From NCBI RefSeq assembly GCF_030811595.1, contig NZ_JAUSRB010000001.1:1426001-1490000 (forward strand): DNA of 64,000 nucleotides, written 5' to 3'. The notes beneath the pieces were generated by a model, which did no database searches, was not told the origin of the DNA, and saw nothing but the letters and a program-made list of their open reading frames with translations. Below are positions 10,101 through 16,637 of this stretch, piece after piece (within the stretch, counting starts at the first letter, position 1; every line of letters begins with the position of its first letter). Source of the stretch: Streptosporangium brasiliense (GTDB lineage Bacteria; Actinomycetota; Actinomycetes; Streptosporangiales; Streptosporangiaceae). The position numbers and the translations under genes are program-made.

Positions 10101-10870
10101 TGCTCCGAGATCTCCTCGGCGCTCAGCAGCCGCCGCCACAGTTCCTTGGACAGTTCGACGGGGGGCGGATCAGCCCTGACGCTCTGCGGGACGAACATCG
10201 ATCTGAGGAGGACGGGCAGGTGGGCGTCCTGCTCGGCCGGGGTCAGCACCTCCAGGTCGAGCCGCCGGTAGCGCTGTTCCACCCTGGTGAGGTAGGCCGC
10301 CCGCGCGATCGCGAACGACTCCTCTCCGGTGGCGGGGGGCCCGGCCGGCGCGGTCCGGGCGCCCAGGCATTCGACGAGCGCGTGGAGGACCCGGCCGCGC
10401 AGGTCCTCGGCCGAGGTGAACGTGTCGACCACGATGTCGGACTCCAGCAGGCGCGCCCGGAACGCCTCGACCGGCGCGCGGTCCCTGTCGACGAGCCGCA
10501 GGGGGATCGGGACCTCCTCGTCGAGGAGGAACAACAGCCTCGGCATGCCCCGGTCGGAGGCGGAGACGAACTCCAGCTCCGTATAGGAGAGGTCGGTCCC
10601 GGGCACCCGGGAGCCGTAGCGGAACCCGATTATCCCCAGGTAGAAATCACACTCTTGAACGCGATTGCGACAATACTCCGCCGGTGCGGTCTCCTGGGCG
10701 GAGAAATATCGCATGTCCACCGGTACCAGGCCCGCCCGTGCCACGGCGTCGACAGCCGACTGCACGAACGATCCTGTGGATGGATATTCCGCCATGTCCG
10801 ATGTGTGGCTGATGAAGACGCTCGGCACGTCACACAAAATACCCTTTATAAAGTCTCTCCCCATACACAT
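4178..10870 (-). CDS. Giant STAND protein: DUF4062 (TIR-like) - NACHT NTPase - about 42 HEAT-like repeats
   Basis: 2230 residues. Residues 15-110 (SVFISHTSDMAEYP onward) match DUF4062, a TIR-like N-terminal module. Residues about 290-640 form a NACHT NTPase: Walker A GDPGAGKST (299-307), Walker B LVIFDGLDEL (382-391), sensor LVTSR (417-421) and the closing FVHRAFLEFFCADE (621-634). From about residue 820 to the end there are roughly 42 HEAT-like units of 33-34 residues, each with an R-A-x-x-D-P core and usually a Trp. The layout (effector-like head, NTPase switch, repeat sensor) is that of bacterial STAND/NACHT immune proteins; an anti-phage or conflict role is inference. The true start is uncertain: ATG 10870 and 10864 lack a ribosome binding site, while TTG 10837 follows AAGGG and GTG 10828 would begin directly at the DUF4062 sequence. 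It is a single gene, divergent from the cyclase gene at 11016. Confidence 0.88.
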   Translation of the reverse strand: MCMGRDFIKGILCDVPSVFISHTSDMAEYPSTGSFVQSAVDAVARAGLVPVDMRYFSAQETAPAEYCRNRVQECDFYLGIIGFRYGSRVPGTDLSYTELEFVSASDRGMPRLLFLLDEEVPIPLRLVDRDRAPVEAFRARLLESDIVVDTFTSAEDLRGRVLHALVECLGARTAPAGPPATGEESFAIARAAYLTRVEQRYRRLDLEVLTPAEQDAHLPVLLRSMFVPQSVRADPPPVELSKELWRRLLSAEEISEQDLPEGLDLDRIAQARTTYDKTPRRAVLDVLGEPGNRLVTLLGDPGAGKSTLARYLLLGLAGDGTEPAPAGLRGWLPLLVELRSYADLRSRCETFLEYLEHLYRTEGTGLPAQPLDRHLREDGRALVIFDGLDELFDPKVRETVTRQIAGFATRYPKVRVLVTSRVIGYRRAELRDAGFRHYTLQDLDTAQIEEFIARWYELAIHDRRDEARHLRDRLMHAMTESPSIRELAGNPLLLTILAIIGRRQELPRERRAVYVHAASVLVEHWDVNRHLEDARIPAGYIDAEDKKELLRRVAWRMQSGRSGLAGNHIRGEDLLEEFVDYLGSRYQLDALAAKPVARGMLGQFRERNFILSLYGGGVYGFVHRAFLEFFCADEIVRRFQNKRQWSPAELVSEMFGRHWRDPAWREVLLLVAGMIDERFTGGIVDYLTRDADPLWPFAKIDESPHHLLLAAECIAETRNLGAMERQGTAVIEKIIAWLEESESTYAFGPEGFLTGKLAPLLRTVRPRWPGRDRYLDWFLSRERAITSFEGRETATAIAAALFPDDDRLRERFHRQATGEAGVSMRDGAVRALAQGWRDHPDTLPLLRGRALVDPDENVRTTAVQAIAESWREHPDALPTLRGRAVGDPHRRVRSAALQALAAGWRDHPDTLPLLRDRAVGDPHGDVRAGALQALADSWGDSPDFLSLLRERALTDPHWNARQTAVQSLAAGWPEDPATLPLLRERALADPDWQVRSGTLQSLAAGWPEDPATLPLLRERALADPDPDVRTTAIQAVSADRHGHPGVFPFLRERALADPGHDARTAALQALAAGWPDHPDTLPLLHGRAVTDPNWRVRQTSVQALAAGWRDHPDTLPLLRERALADPDEDTRKAALQALAAGWPDHPDTLPLLRERALADPDEDTRKAALQALAAGWPDHPDTLPLLHGRAVTDPGHDARTAALQALAAGWPEDPATLPLLRERALADPNWRVRQTSVQALAAGWRDHPDTLPLLHGRAVTDPDEDTRKAALQALAAGWPDHPDTLPLLHERAVTDSHYGTRTAALETVAAGWRDHPDTLPLLHGRAVTDPDEDTRKAALQALAAGWPDHPDTLGRLRRQALHDPDQDVRAAALRAVAAGWRDHPDTLVWLRRQALHGFGLVRRTALTTLAETFHDRPEIMRWLRDLAAAGAGDTAVSRNALVALATALPEDPATSALLRECMVTAGHWETRRAAVERAKDLLTAGLMRRAVTDSHWQVRRTALQRLDPALSRDPGIVALVFERAASDGHWEVRRTALQSLNIWHSRPEDLALLRERAVADDRWEVRRTALQRLNIWHSRPEDLALLRERAVADGHWEVRRTALQRLTFRGFGAEDLALLRERMAADGHWEIRRAAVRGVAATHRGDPGTPARLRDRFLLEGDEDVRSAAVEAVAATWAHDPEALPWVTGVAAMDDHWKVRKAAVKVVGETWPDEPATLAWLRRRALLDTDEDVRSAAVEQLALGRPDRPGVSSWVRGRALADDHEQARAAGVEIVARIWPGDPATLPWLREVASEDGHWRVRQAAVEATARIRPDGPDTMAWLRALAEHDPHRQVRETAVREVARTAAADDATLSWLDSRISTDSDPDVRAAAVDVAVRHWRDREGMRSRVLAWIATDAAEEVRATAITLLGWGWPDEPDTPARLQECAEAGPHWTARRAAVRALAEGWPDDGRAHAAVRRACEDPHWQVRLAALKALADTWPEEAGTSHLVRGRSRSDGHWRVRRTMMRKLAARADDAATVPLLRERAVHDEHAQVRLAAVHELARGWCHDAAVLDLLRDRAVADGHWRVREAAVEESAKAGGGTARTLSWLRERSVRDSNAAVARAALQGIGLWWRADPAGAMAWFRERAAGDPRWAIRVTAVEQITKISSRPDPAMLSWLREDVAADGAWQVRQAALWAVALLSHEDPLSHEAPRTVAWLGTSARDDPHPAVRKEATAVLRHLRTAH
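6790..8390. repeat. 102-bp tandem repeats encoding the homogeneous HEAT units
   Basis: Within the giant gene, consecutive 34-codon units are highly similar at DNA level with a strict 102-bp period. The copies at 7326-7427 and 7428-7529 are identical base for base, and alternating unit types recur further along. The units encoded at 4200-6700 have the same fold signature but are strongly diverged from each other, so recent amplification is confined to the amino-terminal half of the solenoid. Confidence 0.92.
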
Positions 10871-11015
10871 TCACGGGTCGTCCCGCGTCCGGCAAAATCG
10901 GTGCCGCCGCCGATCGGATGCCTTTCCGCGGACGGCCCGGCCGCGGGTGGAGATGGCGCGGGTCGCGGGGGTGTAGGAGGATCCGACCAGGTCTTCTTCC
11001 GATGCTGGAGGCGTC

Positions 11016-11789
11016 ATGTCGGTGTTGCGGAACCTGGTGGAGAGCGTCCGGGACGGCGGGATCGAGGTGATCGACCTGACCGCGCCGCTGTCGTCGGAGA
11101 CGCCGATCCTGCGCCTGCCCGAGCCGTTCGGGAACACCGTCCCGTTCACGCTGAAGGAGATCAGCCGCTACGACGACCGCGGTCCCGCCTGGTACTGGAA
11201 CGACATCTCGACCGGCGAGCACACCGGCACGCACTTCGACGCCCCGGTCCACTGGGTCACCGCCCGGGACGGCGACGACGTTTCGCAGGTGCCGGTCGAC
11301 CGGCTGATCGCCCCGGCCGCGGTGCTCGACCTGGCCGCCGAGGCCGCCGAGGACCCGGACTTCCTGCTGGAGATCGAGCACGTCAAGACCTGGCAGGACG
11401 CCAACGGGCCGCTGCCCGAGGGCGGCTGGCTGCTCTACCGCACCGGCTGGGACGCCCGCTCGCACGACCAGGAGCGGTTCCTCAACGCCGACGAGACCGG
11501 CCCGCACACTCCCGGCATCTCGGTGGAGTGCGCCAGGTGGCTGGCGGAGGAGACCCCGATCATCGGGCTCGGCGTGGAGACGGTGGGCACCGACGCGGGC
11601 GCCGCGCACGGCTTCGACCCGGCCTTCCCGTGCCACTCCTTCCTGCTCGGCGCGGGGAAGTACGGGCTGACCCAGCTCCGCAACCTCGACCGGCTCCCGG
11701 TCACCGGGGCGGTGGTCGTCGCGCCGCCGCTGCCCATCGTCGGTGGCTCGGGCAGCCCGGTGCGCGTGCTGGCCCTGGTCGAACGGTGA
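11016..11789 (+). CDS. Cyclase family protein (kynurenine formamidase-like metal hydrolase)
   Basis: 257 residues. HTGTHFDAPVH at residues 69-79 is the metal-binding signature of the cyclase/KynB superfamily, which hydrolyses or cyclises amide or ester substrates using zinc or manganese. Other conserved blocks are GWLLYRTGWD and GVETVGTDAG. The ATG at 11016 follows GGAG with good spacing. The stop overlaps the GTG of the ThDP enzyme by 4 nt, so the two enzymes are made together and probably act on one pathway. The substrate cannot be read from sequence; no kynureninase or tryptophan dioxygenase is nearby, so tryptophan catabolism is not supported. Confidence 0.85.
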   Translation: MSVLRNLVESVRDGGIEVIDLTAPLSSETPILRLPEPFGNTVPFTLKEISRYDDRGPAWYWNDISTGEHTGTHFDAPVHWVTARDGDDVSQVPVDRLIAPAAVLDLAAEAAEDPDFLLEIEHVKTWQDANGPLPEGGWLLYRTGWDARSHDQERFLNADETGPHTPGISVECARWLAEETPIIGLGVETVGTDAGAAHGFDPAFPCHSFLLGAGKYGLTQLRNLDRLPVTGAVVVAPPLPIVGGSGSPVRVLALVER

Positions 11790-13441
11790 ACGTCGCCGAG
11801 GCCGTGGGCGGTGCCCTCGCCTCGTTCGGCGTGGACACCGTCTTCGGGGTCGTCGGCAGCGGCAACTTCCACGTGACCAACACGCTGGTCGAGCACGGCG
11901 TGCGGTTCGTCGCCGCGCGCCACGAGGGCGGCGCGGCGACCATGGCCGACGCCTACGCGCGCACCGGCGGCCGGGTCGGCGTGCTCAGCGTCCACCAGGG
12001 GCCGGGGCTCACCAACGCGATGACCGGCATCGCCGAGGCCGCCAAGAGCCGCACGCCGCTCGTCGTGCTGGCCGCCGAGGTGACCGCCCCCCGGTCCAAC
12101 TTCTTCGTCGACCAGGCCGCCCTGGCCACGGCGGTCGGGGCCGTTCCGCTGCGGATCGACTCCGCCGGGACCGCCGTCGCGCGGACGGCCGAGGCCTTTC
12201 TCCTGGCCCGCGACGGGCGGCGCACGGTCCTGCTGAACCTCCCGCTGGAGGTGCAGGGGCAGCGCGTCCCGTCCCCGCCCGGTCAGGCGCTCCCGGTCCC
12301 CGGCCCGGCGGCCGGACCGGAGGCGGGGCAGGCCGCGCGGCTGGCGGAGCTGCTCGCGGCCGCGCGGCGGCCGGTGTTCGTGGCGGGCCGGGGGGCGCGT
12401 GCGGCCCGGCGGGAACTGGAGGAGCTCGCCGAGCGGGCCGGGGCGCTGCTGGCCACCTCCGCCGTGGCCAAGGGTCTCTTCCGGGGCAGCCCGTGGGATC
12501 TGGACGTGAGCGGCGGCTTCGCCTCGCCCCTCACCGCCGAGCTCGTCCGCGACGCCGACGTGATCGTCGGCTGGGGCTGCGCGCTCAACATGTGGACCAC
12601 CCGCCATGGCGCGCTCATCGGCCCGGACGCCAAGGTCGTCCAGGTCGACCTCGACGCCGACGCCCTCGGCGCCCACCGTCCGATCCATCTCGGTGTGGTC
12701 GGTGACGTCGCCCGCACCGCGAGGGCGGTCACGGCCCTGCTCGCCAGGGGGGCGGACGCCCTCCGCGCGGCCCCCGGCGGCGCCGGGTACCGGTCGGCGG
12801 CGCTGGCCGGGCGGATCGCCCGCGAGAGCCGCTGGCGGGACGTGCCCTACGTGGACGAGGGCGGGGAGGGCCGCATCGACCCCCGCACCCTCACGATCGG
12901 GCTGGACGACCTGCTCCCCGCCGAGCGCGTCGTCTCCGTCGATTCAGGAAATTTCATGGGATACCCGTCGATGTTCCTCGACGTTCCGGACGAGTGCGGT
13001 TTCGCCTTCACCCAGGCCTTCCAGTCCATCGGCCTCGGTCTGGCCACCGCGATCGGCGCCGCCCTGGCCCGGCCGGACCGGCTCGCGGTGGCCGCGCTCG
13101 GCGACGGGGGCGCGCTGATGGGCGTGGCCGAGCTGGAGACGGTCGTACGGCTCGGCCTCCCGATGGTGATCGTGGTCTACGACGACGAGGGCTACGGCGC
13201 CGAGGTGCACCACTTCGGTCCGGACGGGTACCGCCTGGACACCGTCGTCTTCCCGCCCGTCGACATCGCCGCCATCGCCCGGGGTTTCGGCTGCGAGGCG
13301 GTGACCGTACGGGACCGGGCGGACCTGGCCGCGGTGGCCGGGTGGCTGGACGGGCCACGGGACCGGCCGCTGCTGGTCCACGCCAAGGTCAGCCGGGCAC
13401 GGGGTTCGTGGTGGCTGGAGGAGGCGTTCCGGGGGCACTGA
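11786..13441 (+). CDS. Thiamine diphosphate-binding enzyme of the acetolactate synthase large-subunit type
   Basis: 551 residues from the GTG at 11786, which overlaps the cyclase stop. The frame stays open far upstream across the antisense of the giant gene, but homology starts at VNVAEAVGGALASFGV. The N-terminal domain holds the ThDP-activating glutamate (AARHEGGAATMADAYA), followed by a central domain and a C-terminal GDG motif at GDGGALMGVAELET. The Mg-ligand position after the motif reads YDDEGYG, where the family normally has Asn. It lacks a small regulatory subunit and sits with a cyclase, so a branched-chain biosynthetic role is unlikely; a decarboxylase or carboligase of a catabolic or specialised pathway is more likely. 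Confidence 0.85.
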   Translation: MNVAEAVGGALASFGVDTVFGVVGSGNFHVTNTLVEHGVRFVAARHEGGAATMADAYARTGGRVGVLSVHQGPGLTNAMTGIAEAAKSRTPLVVLAAEVTAPRSNFFVDQAALATAVGAVPLRIDSAGTAVARTAEAFLLARDGRRTVLLNLPLEVQGQRVPSPPGQALPVPGPAAGPEAGQAARLAELLAAARRPVFVAGRGARAARRELEELAERAGALLATSAVAKGLFRGSPWDLDVSGGFASPLTAELVRDADVIVGWGCALNMWTTRHGALIGPDAKVVQVDLDADALGAHRPIHLGVVGDVARTARAVTALLARGADALRAAPGGAGYRSAALAGRIARESRWRDVPYVDEGGEGRIDPRTLTIGLDDLLPAERVVSVDSGNFMGYPSMFLDVPDECGFAFTQAFQSIGLGLATAIGAALARPDRLAVAALGDGGALMGVAELETVVRLGLPMVIVVYDDEGYGAEVHHFGPDGYRLDTVVFPPVDIAAIARGFGCEAVTVRDRADLAAVAGWLDGPRDRPLLVHAKVSRARGSWWLEEAFRGH

Positions 13442-13588
13442 GCGAGCCCCGGGCCGCCGGCCGGCTCCGCGCGCCTGAGGGGGAGCGCCGGGGACGGGCC
13501 GGCGGCGCCCGCCGCGGCGGTGTCCACGGTGTGGACATGCCGTGACCGCCGGTCGAACACCGCCGGAGGGCTGGGGTACGGTTCAGCC

Positions 13589-14341
13589 ATGGCTGAGATC
13601 GTGTACCCCCCGGTCATCGGGGCCGCGCGGACCCTGTTCCGCGCGCTGGACCTGAAGATCCGCGTCGAAGGCGCCGAGCGGATCCCGCGAACCGGCGGAG
13701 CGGTGCTGGTCAGCAACCACATCAGCTATCTCGACTTCATCTTCGCCGGCCTGGCCGCGCTGCCCGCCAAGCGCCTGGTCCGCTTCATGGCCAAGAAGGA
13801 GGTCTTCGACCACAAGATCTCCGGCCCGCTGATGCGCGGCATGCACCACATCCCGGTGGACCGCGCGGCGGGTGCCGCCGCGTTCGGCGCGGCGCTGAAG
13901 TCGCTCAAGTCCGGTGAGATCGTGGGGGTGTTCGCCGAGGCCACGATCAGCCAGTCCTTCACGGTCAAGGAGATCAAGAACGGCGCGGTCCGGATGGCCG
14001 TGGGCGCGAAGGTGCCGATGATCCCGGTCGCGCTCTGGGGCACCCAGCGGCTGTGGACCAAGGGGCACCCCAAGAAGCTGTTCCAGCGGCACGTGCCGAT
14101 CACCATCCTCGTCGGCGAGCCGCTGCACGCCAAGCGGGGCGACGACTACGACGCCGTCACCGCCGACCTGCGCGGGCGCATGACCGCGCTGCTCGACCGG
14201 GCCCAGCGGACCTACCCGGAGATCCCCCCGGGGGTCTGGTGGCAGCCCCGCCACCTCGGCGGCACCGCCCCCACCCCGGAGGAGGCCGACAAGCTGGACG
14301 CGGCCGAGGCGGAGGCCAGGGCGGCCCGGCACAAGTCGTGA
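13589..14341 (+). CDS. Lysophospholipid acyltransferase (PlsC type)
   Basis: 250 residues from the ATG at 13589 (MAEIVYPPVIGAA). NHISYLD (residues 43-49) is the catalytic HX4D motif of glycerophosphate acyltransferases, and the later EATISQSF block corresponds to the EGT-type substrate motif. The protein should transfer an acyl chain from acyl-CoA or acyl-ACP to lysophosphatidate at the membrane face. An upstream in-frame start (13520) would add 23 unconserved residues. The 3' end, including the stop codon, is duplicated downstream (14338-14431). Confidence 0.88.
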   Translation: MAEIVYPPVIGAARTLFRALDLKIRVEGAERIPRTGGAVLVSNHISYLDFIFAGLAALPAKRLVRFMAKKEVFDHKISGPLMRGMHHIPVDRAAGAAAFGAALKSLKSGEIVGVFAEATISQSFTVKEIKNGAVRMAVGAKVPMIPVALWGTQRLWTKGHPKKLFQRHVPITILVGEPLHAKRGDDYDAVTADLRGRMTALLDRAQRTYPEIPPGVWWQPRHLGGTAPTPEEADKLDAAEAEARAARHKS

Positions 14342-14431
14342 GCGCCAGGCGGTCTGCCGCAGGTCGTGAGCGCAGGTCGTGAGCGCCAGGCGGTCTGCCG
14401 CAGGTCGTGAGCGCAGGTCGTGAGCGCCAGG
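14338..14431. repeat. 41-bp tandem repeat (two full copies and a partial third) at the acyltransferase stop
   Basis: Perfect copies at 14338-14378 and 14379-14419, with a 12-bp start of a third. The first copy begins at the stop codon of the acyltransferase gene. Just after, 14432-14454 repeats the last codons of the gene (GGCCCGGCACAAGTCGTGAG), so the duplicated material derives from the gene end. Confidence 0.92.
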
Positions 14432-14490
14432 GTGGCCCGGCACAAGTCGTGAGCAGGTGAACCGCAAGCGGGACGGCCCATCCTGTCCTC

Positions 14491-15042
14491 ATGAGTGACG
14501 CATTTGAGAACATCGTCGGCGCCTTCCAGCCCGGGCCCACCCCGGGCCCCGGCCGCACGCCGGGGCCGGTCGGCATGGCGATCCTGCTCATCTGCTGGAT
14601 CGCCCTGGGCCTGATGCCCTTCGTCTTCTCGGTGCGAGATCTCCAGCTCGCGACCGGAAGGATCGGTACCCCGGGCACCCTCACGGTCCTCTCGTGCGAG
14701 TCGCTGGGCGAGGGCCGCTACGACTGCAAGGGCAGGTTCGTGTCCGACCGCGGCGGTGAGGTGGTGATGGTGGACGCCTCGCCCGACTCCACCGCCGGAG
14801 ACGTCAAGCGCGCCCAGCTCACGCCCCAGGGCGACCGCGCCGTCCCGACCGGCACCACCGGCCTCGTGGCCGCCCTCACCATGCCCTTCCTCGGCGTGGG
14901 GGTCCTGGCCTTCCTGCCGTATGTGTTCCTGTACGTCTTCAAGGCGCGGCGGGGGCGCCGCGCCGCCGTGATCCTCGGGTCCGTCCTCACCGCGGTCTCG
15001 CTCGCCGGGGTCGTCGCGGGCCTGGTCGCGGCCTCCTCCTGA
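14491..15042 (+). CDS. Small membrane protein with one extracytoplasmic domain
   Basis: 183 residues. A Pro/Gly-rich N-terminus is followed by a membrane segment at about 28-47, a hydrophilic region of about 75 residues containing two cysteines (SCESLGEGRYDCKG), and two closing membrane segments near 124-150 and 160-182 separated by a basic KARRGRR turn. I do not recognise the family. The ATG at 14491 has no clear ribosome binding site. It stands between the acyltransferase and a converging MarR gene. Confidence 0.7.
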   Translation: MSDAFENIVGAFQPGPTPGPGRTPGPVGMAILLICWIALGLMPFVFSVRDLQLATGRIGTPGTLTVLSCESLGEGRYDCKGRFVSDRGGEVVMVDASPDSTAGDVKRAQLTPQGDRAVPTGTTGLVAALTMPFLGVGVLAFLPYVFLYVFKARRGRRAAVILGSVLTAVSLAGVVAGLVAASS

Positions 15043-15068
15043 CGGCCCGGCCGCCCGGCGCTCGGCGG

Positions 15069-15584
15069 TCACAGCCGGTCGGCGAGCCGCTCCAGCAGGG
15101 GGAGCGCCCGGGCCAGCCGGCGCCGCTCCTCGGCGTCCATGGTGTCGCCGACCGCGCGTCCGATCTGCTCGGTGACGGCGTGGGTCCGGTCGCCGAGGAC
15201 GTGCCGCCCGGCCTCGGTGATCCGGGTGACGACCCTGCGCCCGTCGGCCGGGTCGGGGGCGCGGGAGACCAGGCCGCGCTGGGCGAGTGCCCCGAGGGCG
15301 GTGCCGATCGCCTGCGGGGTCACCTGCTCCGAGCTGGCGAGCGCCGCCGAGGTGGAAGGCCCCTGCCGCTCCAGCCGGGACAGCACGGTGAGTTCGGTGA
15401 AGGTGATGCCGCTGGCGTCGTCGACGGTGGCGTAGATCTGCCTGATCCGCCGGGCGAGGCGGCCGACGGCGATCCTGAGGTCGCGGGCGGTGTGGTCGTG
15501 GTCCGGGTGCGCGGGATCGGCGTGCGCCGGGTCCGGGTGCGTGGGGTCCGTGTGGTCACGGCCCGTGGGATTGTTATCCGTCAT
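15069..15584 (-). CDS. MarR family transcriptional regulator
   Basis: 171 residues. After a His/Asp/Pro-rich N-terminal tail of about 30 residues comes a winged helix-turn-helix of the MarR type: TELTVLSRLERQGPSTSAALA, then ALGALAQRGLVSRAPDPADGRR at the wing. Such proteins bind as dimers to palindromes and are released by small ligands. It is divergent from the dienelactone hydrolase gene, and a palindrome covers its own start, so it probably represses both. Confidence 0.9.
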   Translation of the reverse strand: MTDNNPTGRDHTDPTHPDPAHADPAHPDHDHTARDLRIAVGRLARRIRQIYATVDDASGITFTELTVLSRLERQGPSTSAALASSEQVTPQAIGTALGALAQRGLVSRAPDPADGRRVVTRITEAGRHVLGDRTHAVTEQIGRAVGDTMDAEERRRLARALPLLERLADRL

Positions 15585-15604
15585 AAAGCCAAGGTTAGCT
15601 TTAT
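15583..15604. promoter_or_regulatory. Candidate MarR operator
   Basis: Perfect inverted repeat ATAAAGC - 8 nt - GCTTTAT overlapping the start codon of the MarR gene and lying 51 bp upstream of the divergent hydrolase start. It is AT-rich against a very GC-rich background, as expected for a MarR operator. Binding is inferred from position and symmetry. Confidence 0.6.
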
Positions 15605-15654
15605 CAATCCAGCTTTGCTATTTTCTCTCGCACCCACCCGAGAGGATCCCCGCC

Positions 15655-16407
15655 ATGTGTTATGACGCCGACGCCACCCCGCCCGTCGCCCCCGTCGCCT
15701 CGCCCGTCACCTCCGGTCCGCTCACTCTGACCTCGGCCGACGGCACCCGCCTCGCGGCCTACCTGGCGGTTCCCGGGCGGCTCACGGGCCCCGGCGTCGT
15801 GGTGATCCCCGACAACCGGGGGCTGGCGCCCTTCTACGAGCGCCTCGCCGTACGGCTGGCCGAGCACGGTCACCCGGCGCTCGCCTACGACCACTTCGGC
15901 CGTACGGCGGGCGCCTCCACCGACGGCCGAGGCGAGGACTTCCCGACCATGGAGCACTTCGCCGGGCTCACCAGGACCGGCATGCAGGACGACATGACCG
16001 CGGCGGTCGACCGGCTGCGCGAGTTCGGGGACACGCAGATGGCGCTGGGCTTCTGCATGGGCGGCCGGCTGGCCTTCTTCGCCGCCGAACCCCGCTTCGG
16101 CCTGGCCGGGGTGATCGGCTTCTACGGCCATCCGGGCATCGCCGGGCCCTACGGCCCCGGGCCCACCCAGCACGCGGGCGACCTCGCCGCCCCGGTCCTC
16201 GGCCTGTTCGGCGGCGCCGACGAGGGCATCCCGGCGGGCGAGGTGACGGCTTTCGACGAGGCCCTGACCGCCCATGGCGTGGACCACGAGTTCGTCACCT
16301 ATCCCGGCGCTCCGCACGGGTTCTTCGACGTCAGGAACGACGAGCACGCCGAGGCGTGCGCCGACGCCTGGCGGCGGGTCCTGGCCTTCCTCCGCCGCGA
16401 GGGCTGA
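15655..16407 (+). CDS. Dienelactone hydrolase family protein
   Basis: 250 residues from ATG 15655. An alpha/beta hydrolase with the cysteine nucleophile in GFCMGG (Cys134), Asp in FGGADEGIP and His in YPGAPHGFFD, the triad of the dienelactone hydrolase family. It may hydrolyse lactones or esters in the cytoplasm. It is transcribed away from a MarR regulator with a shared palindrome, so induction by a small aromatic or toxic compound is plausible. The frame is open upstream to 15490, but that would overlap the regulator gene. Confidence 0.88.
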   Translation: MCYDADATPPVAPVASPVTSGPLTLTSADGTRLAAYLAVPGRLTGPGVVVIPDNRGLAPFYERLAVRLAEHGHPALAYDHFGRTAGASTDGRGEDFPTMEHFAGLTRTGMQDDMTAAVDRLREFGDTQMALGFCMGGRLAFFAAEPRFGLAGVIGFYGHPGIAGPYGPGPTQHAGDLAAPVLGLFGGADEGIPAGEVTAFDEALTAHGVDHEFVTYPGAPHGFFDVRNDEHAEACADAWRRVLAFLRREG

Positions 16408-16637
16408 GACCGCCGCCCGGGTGTCACGGGCCCCGGGTGGTGAACGGCTCCCCATGGCCGCACACCGGACGGACGCGTCGAGCCCGTCCGGAGGCCGCAC
16501 CGGACGGCGGCGGGGAGCCGGGGCGGGCCGGCGGAAATCAGGAGGGAATGGACCCTCTCCCTGTGTCAGGCTCTATACCTGGCGTGTCCCGGTAAGCACG
16601 GAATACGCGGCGTATCACGCAGACATGGAGGAAGCCC

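Noticed and set aside
4178-10870. The 102-bp repeat tract as a CRISPR array
   Set aside because: The units are contiguous in-frame coding repeats with no alternating unique spacers, and no cas gene is present.
8252-11785. A long N-terminal extension of the ThDP enzyme (frame open from 8252)
   Set aside because: It runs antisense to the NACHT gene and through the cyclase gene in another frame. Homology begins at the GTG at 11786, which overlaps the cyclase stop.
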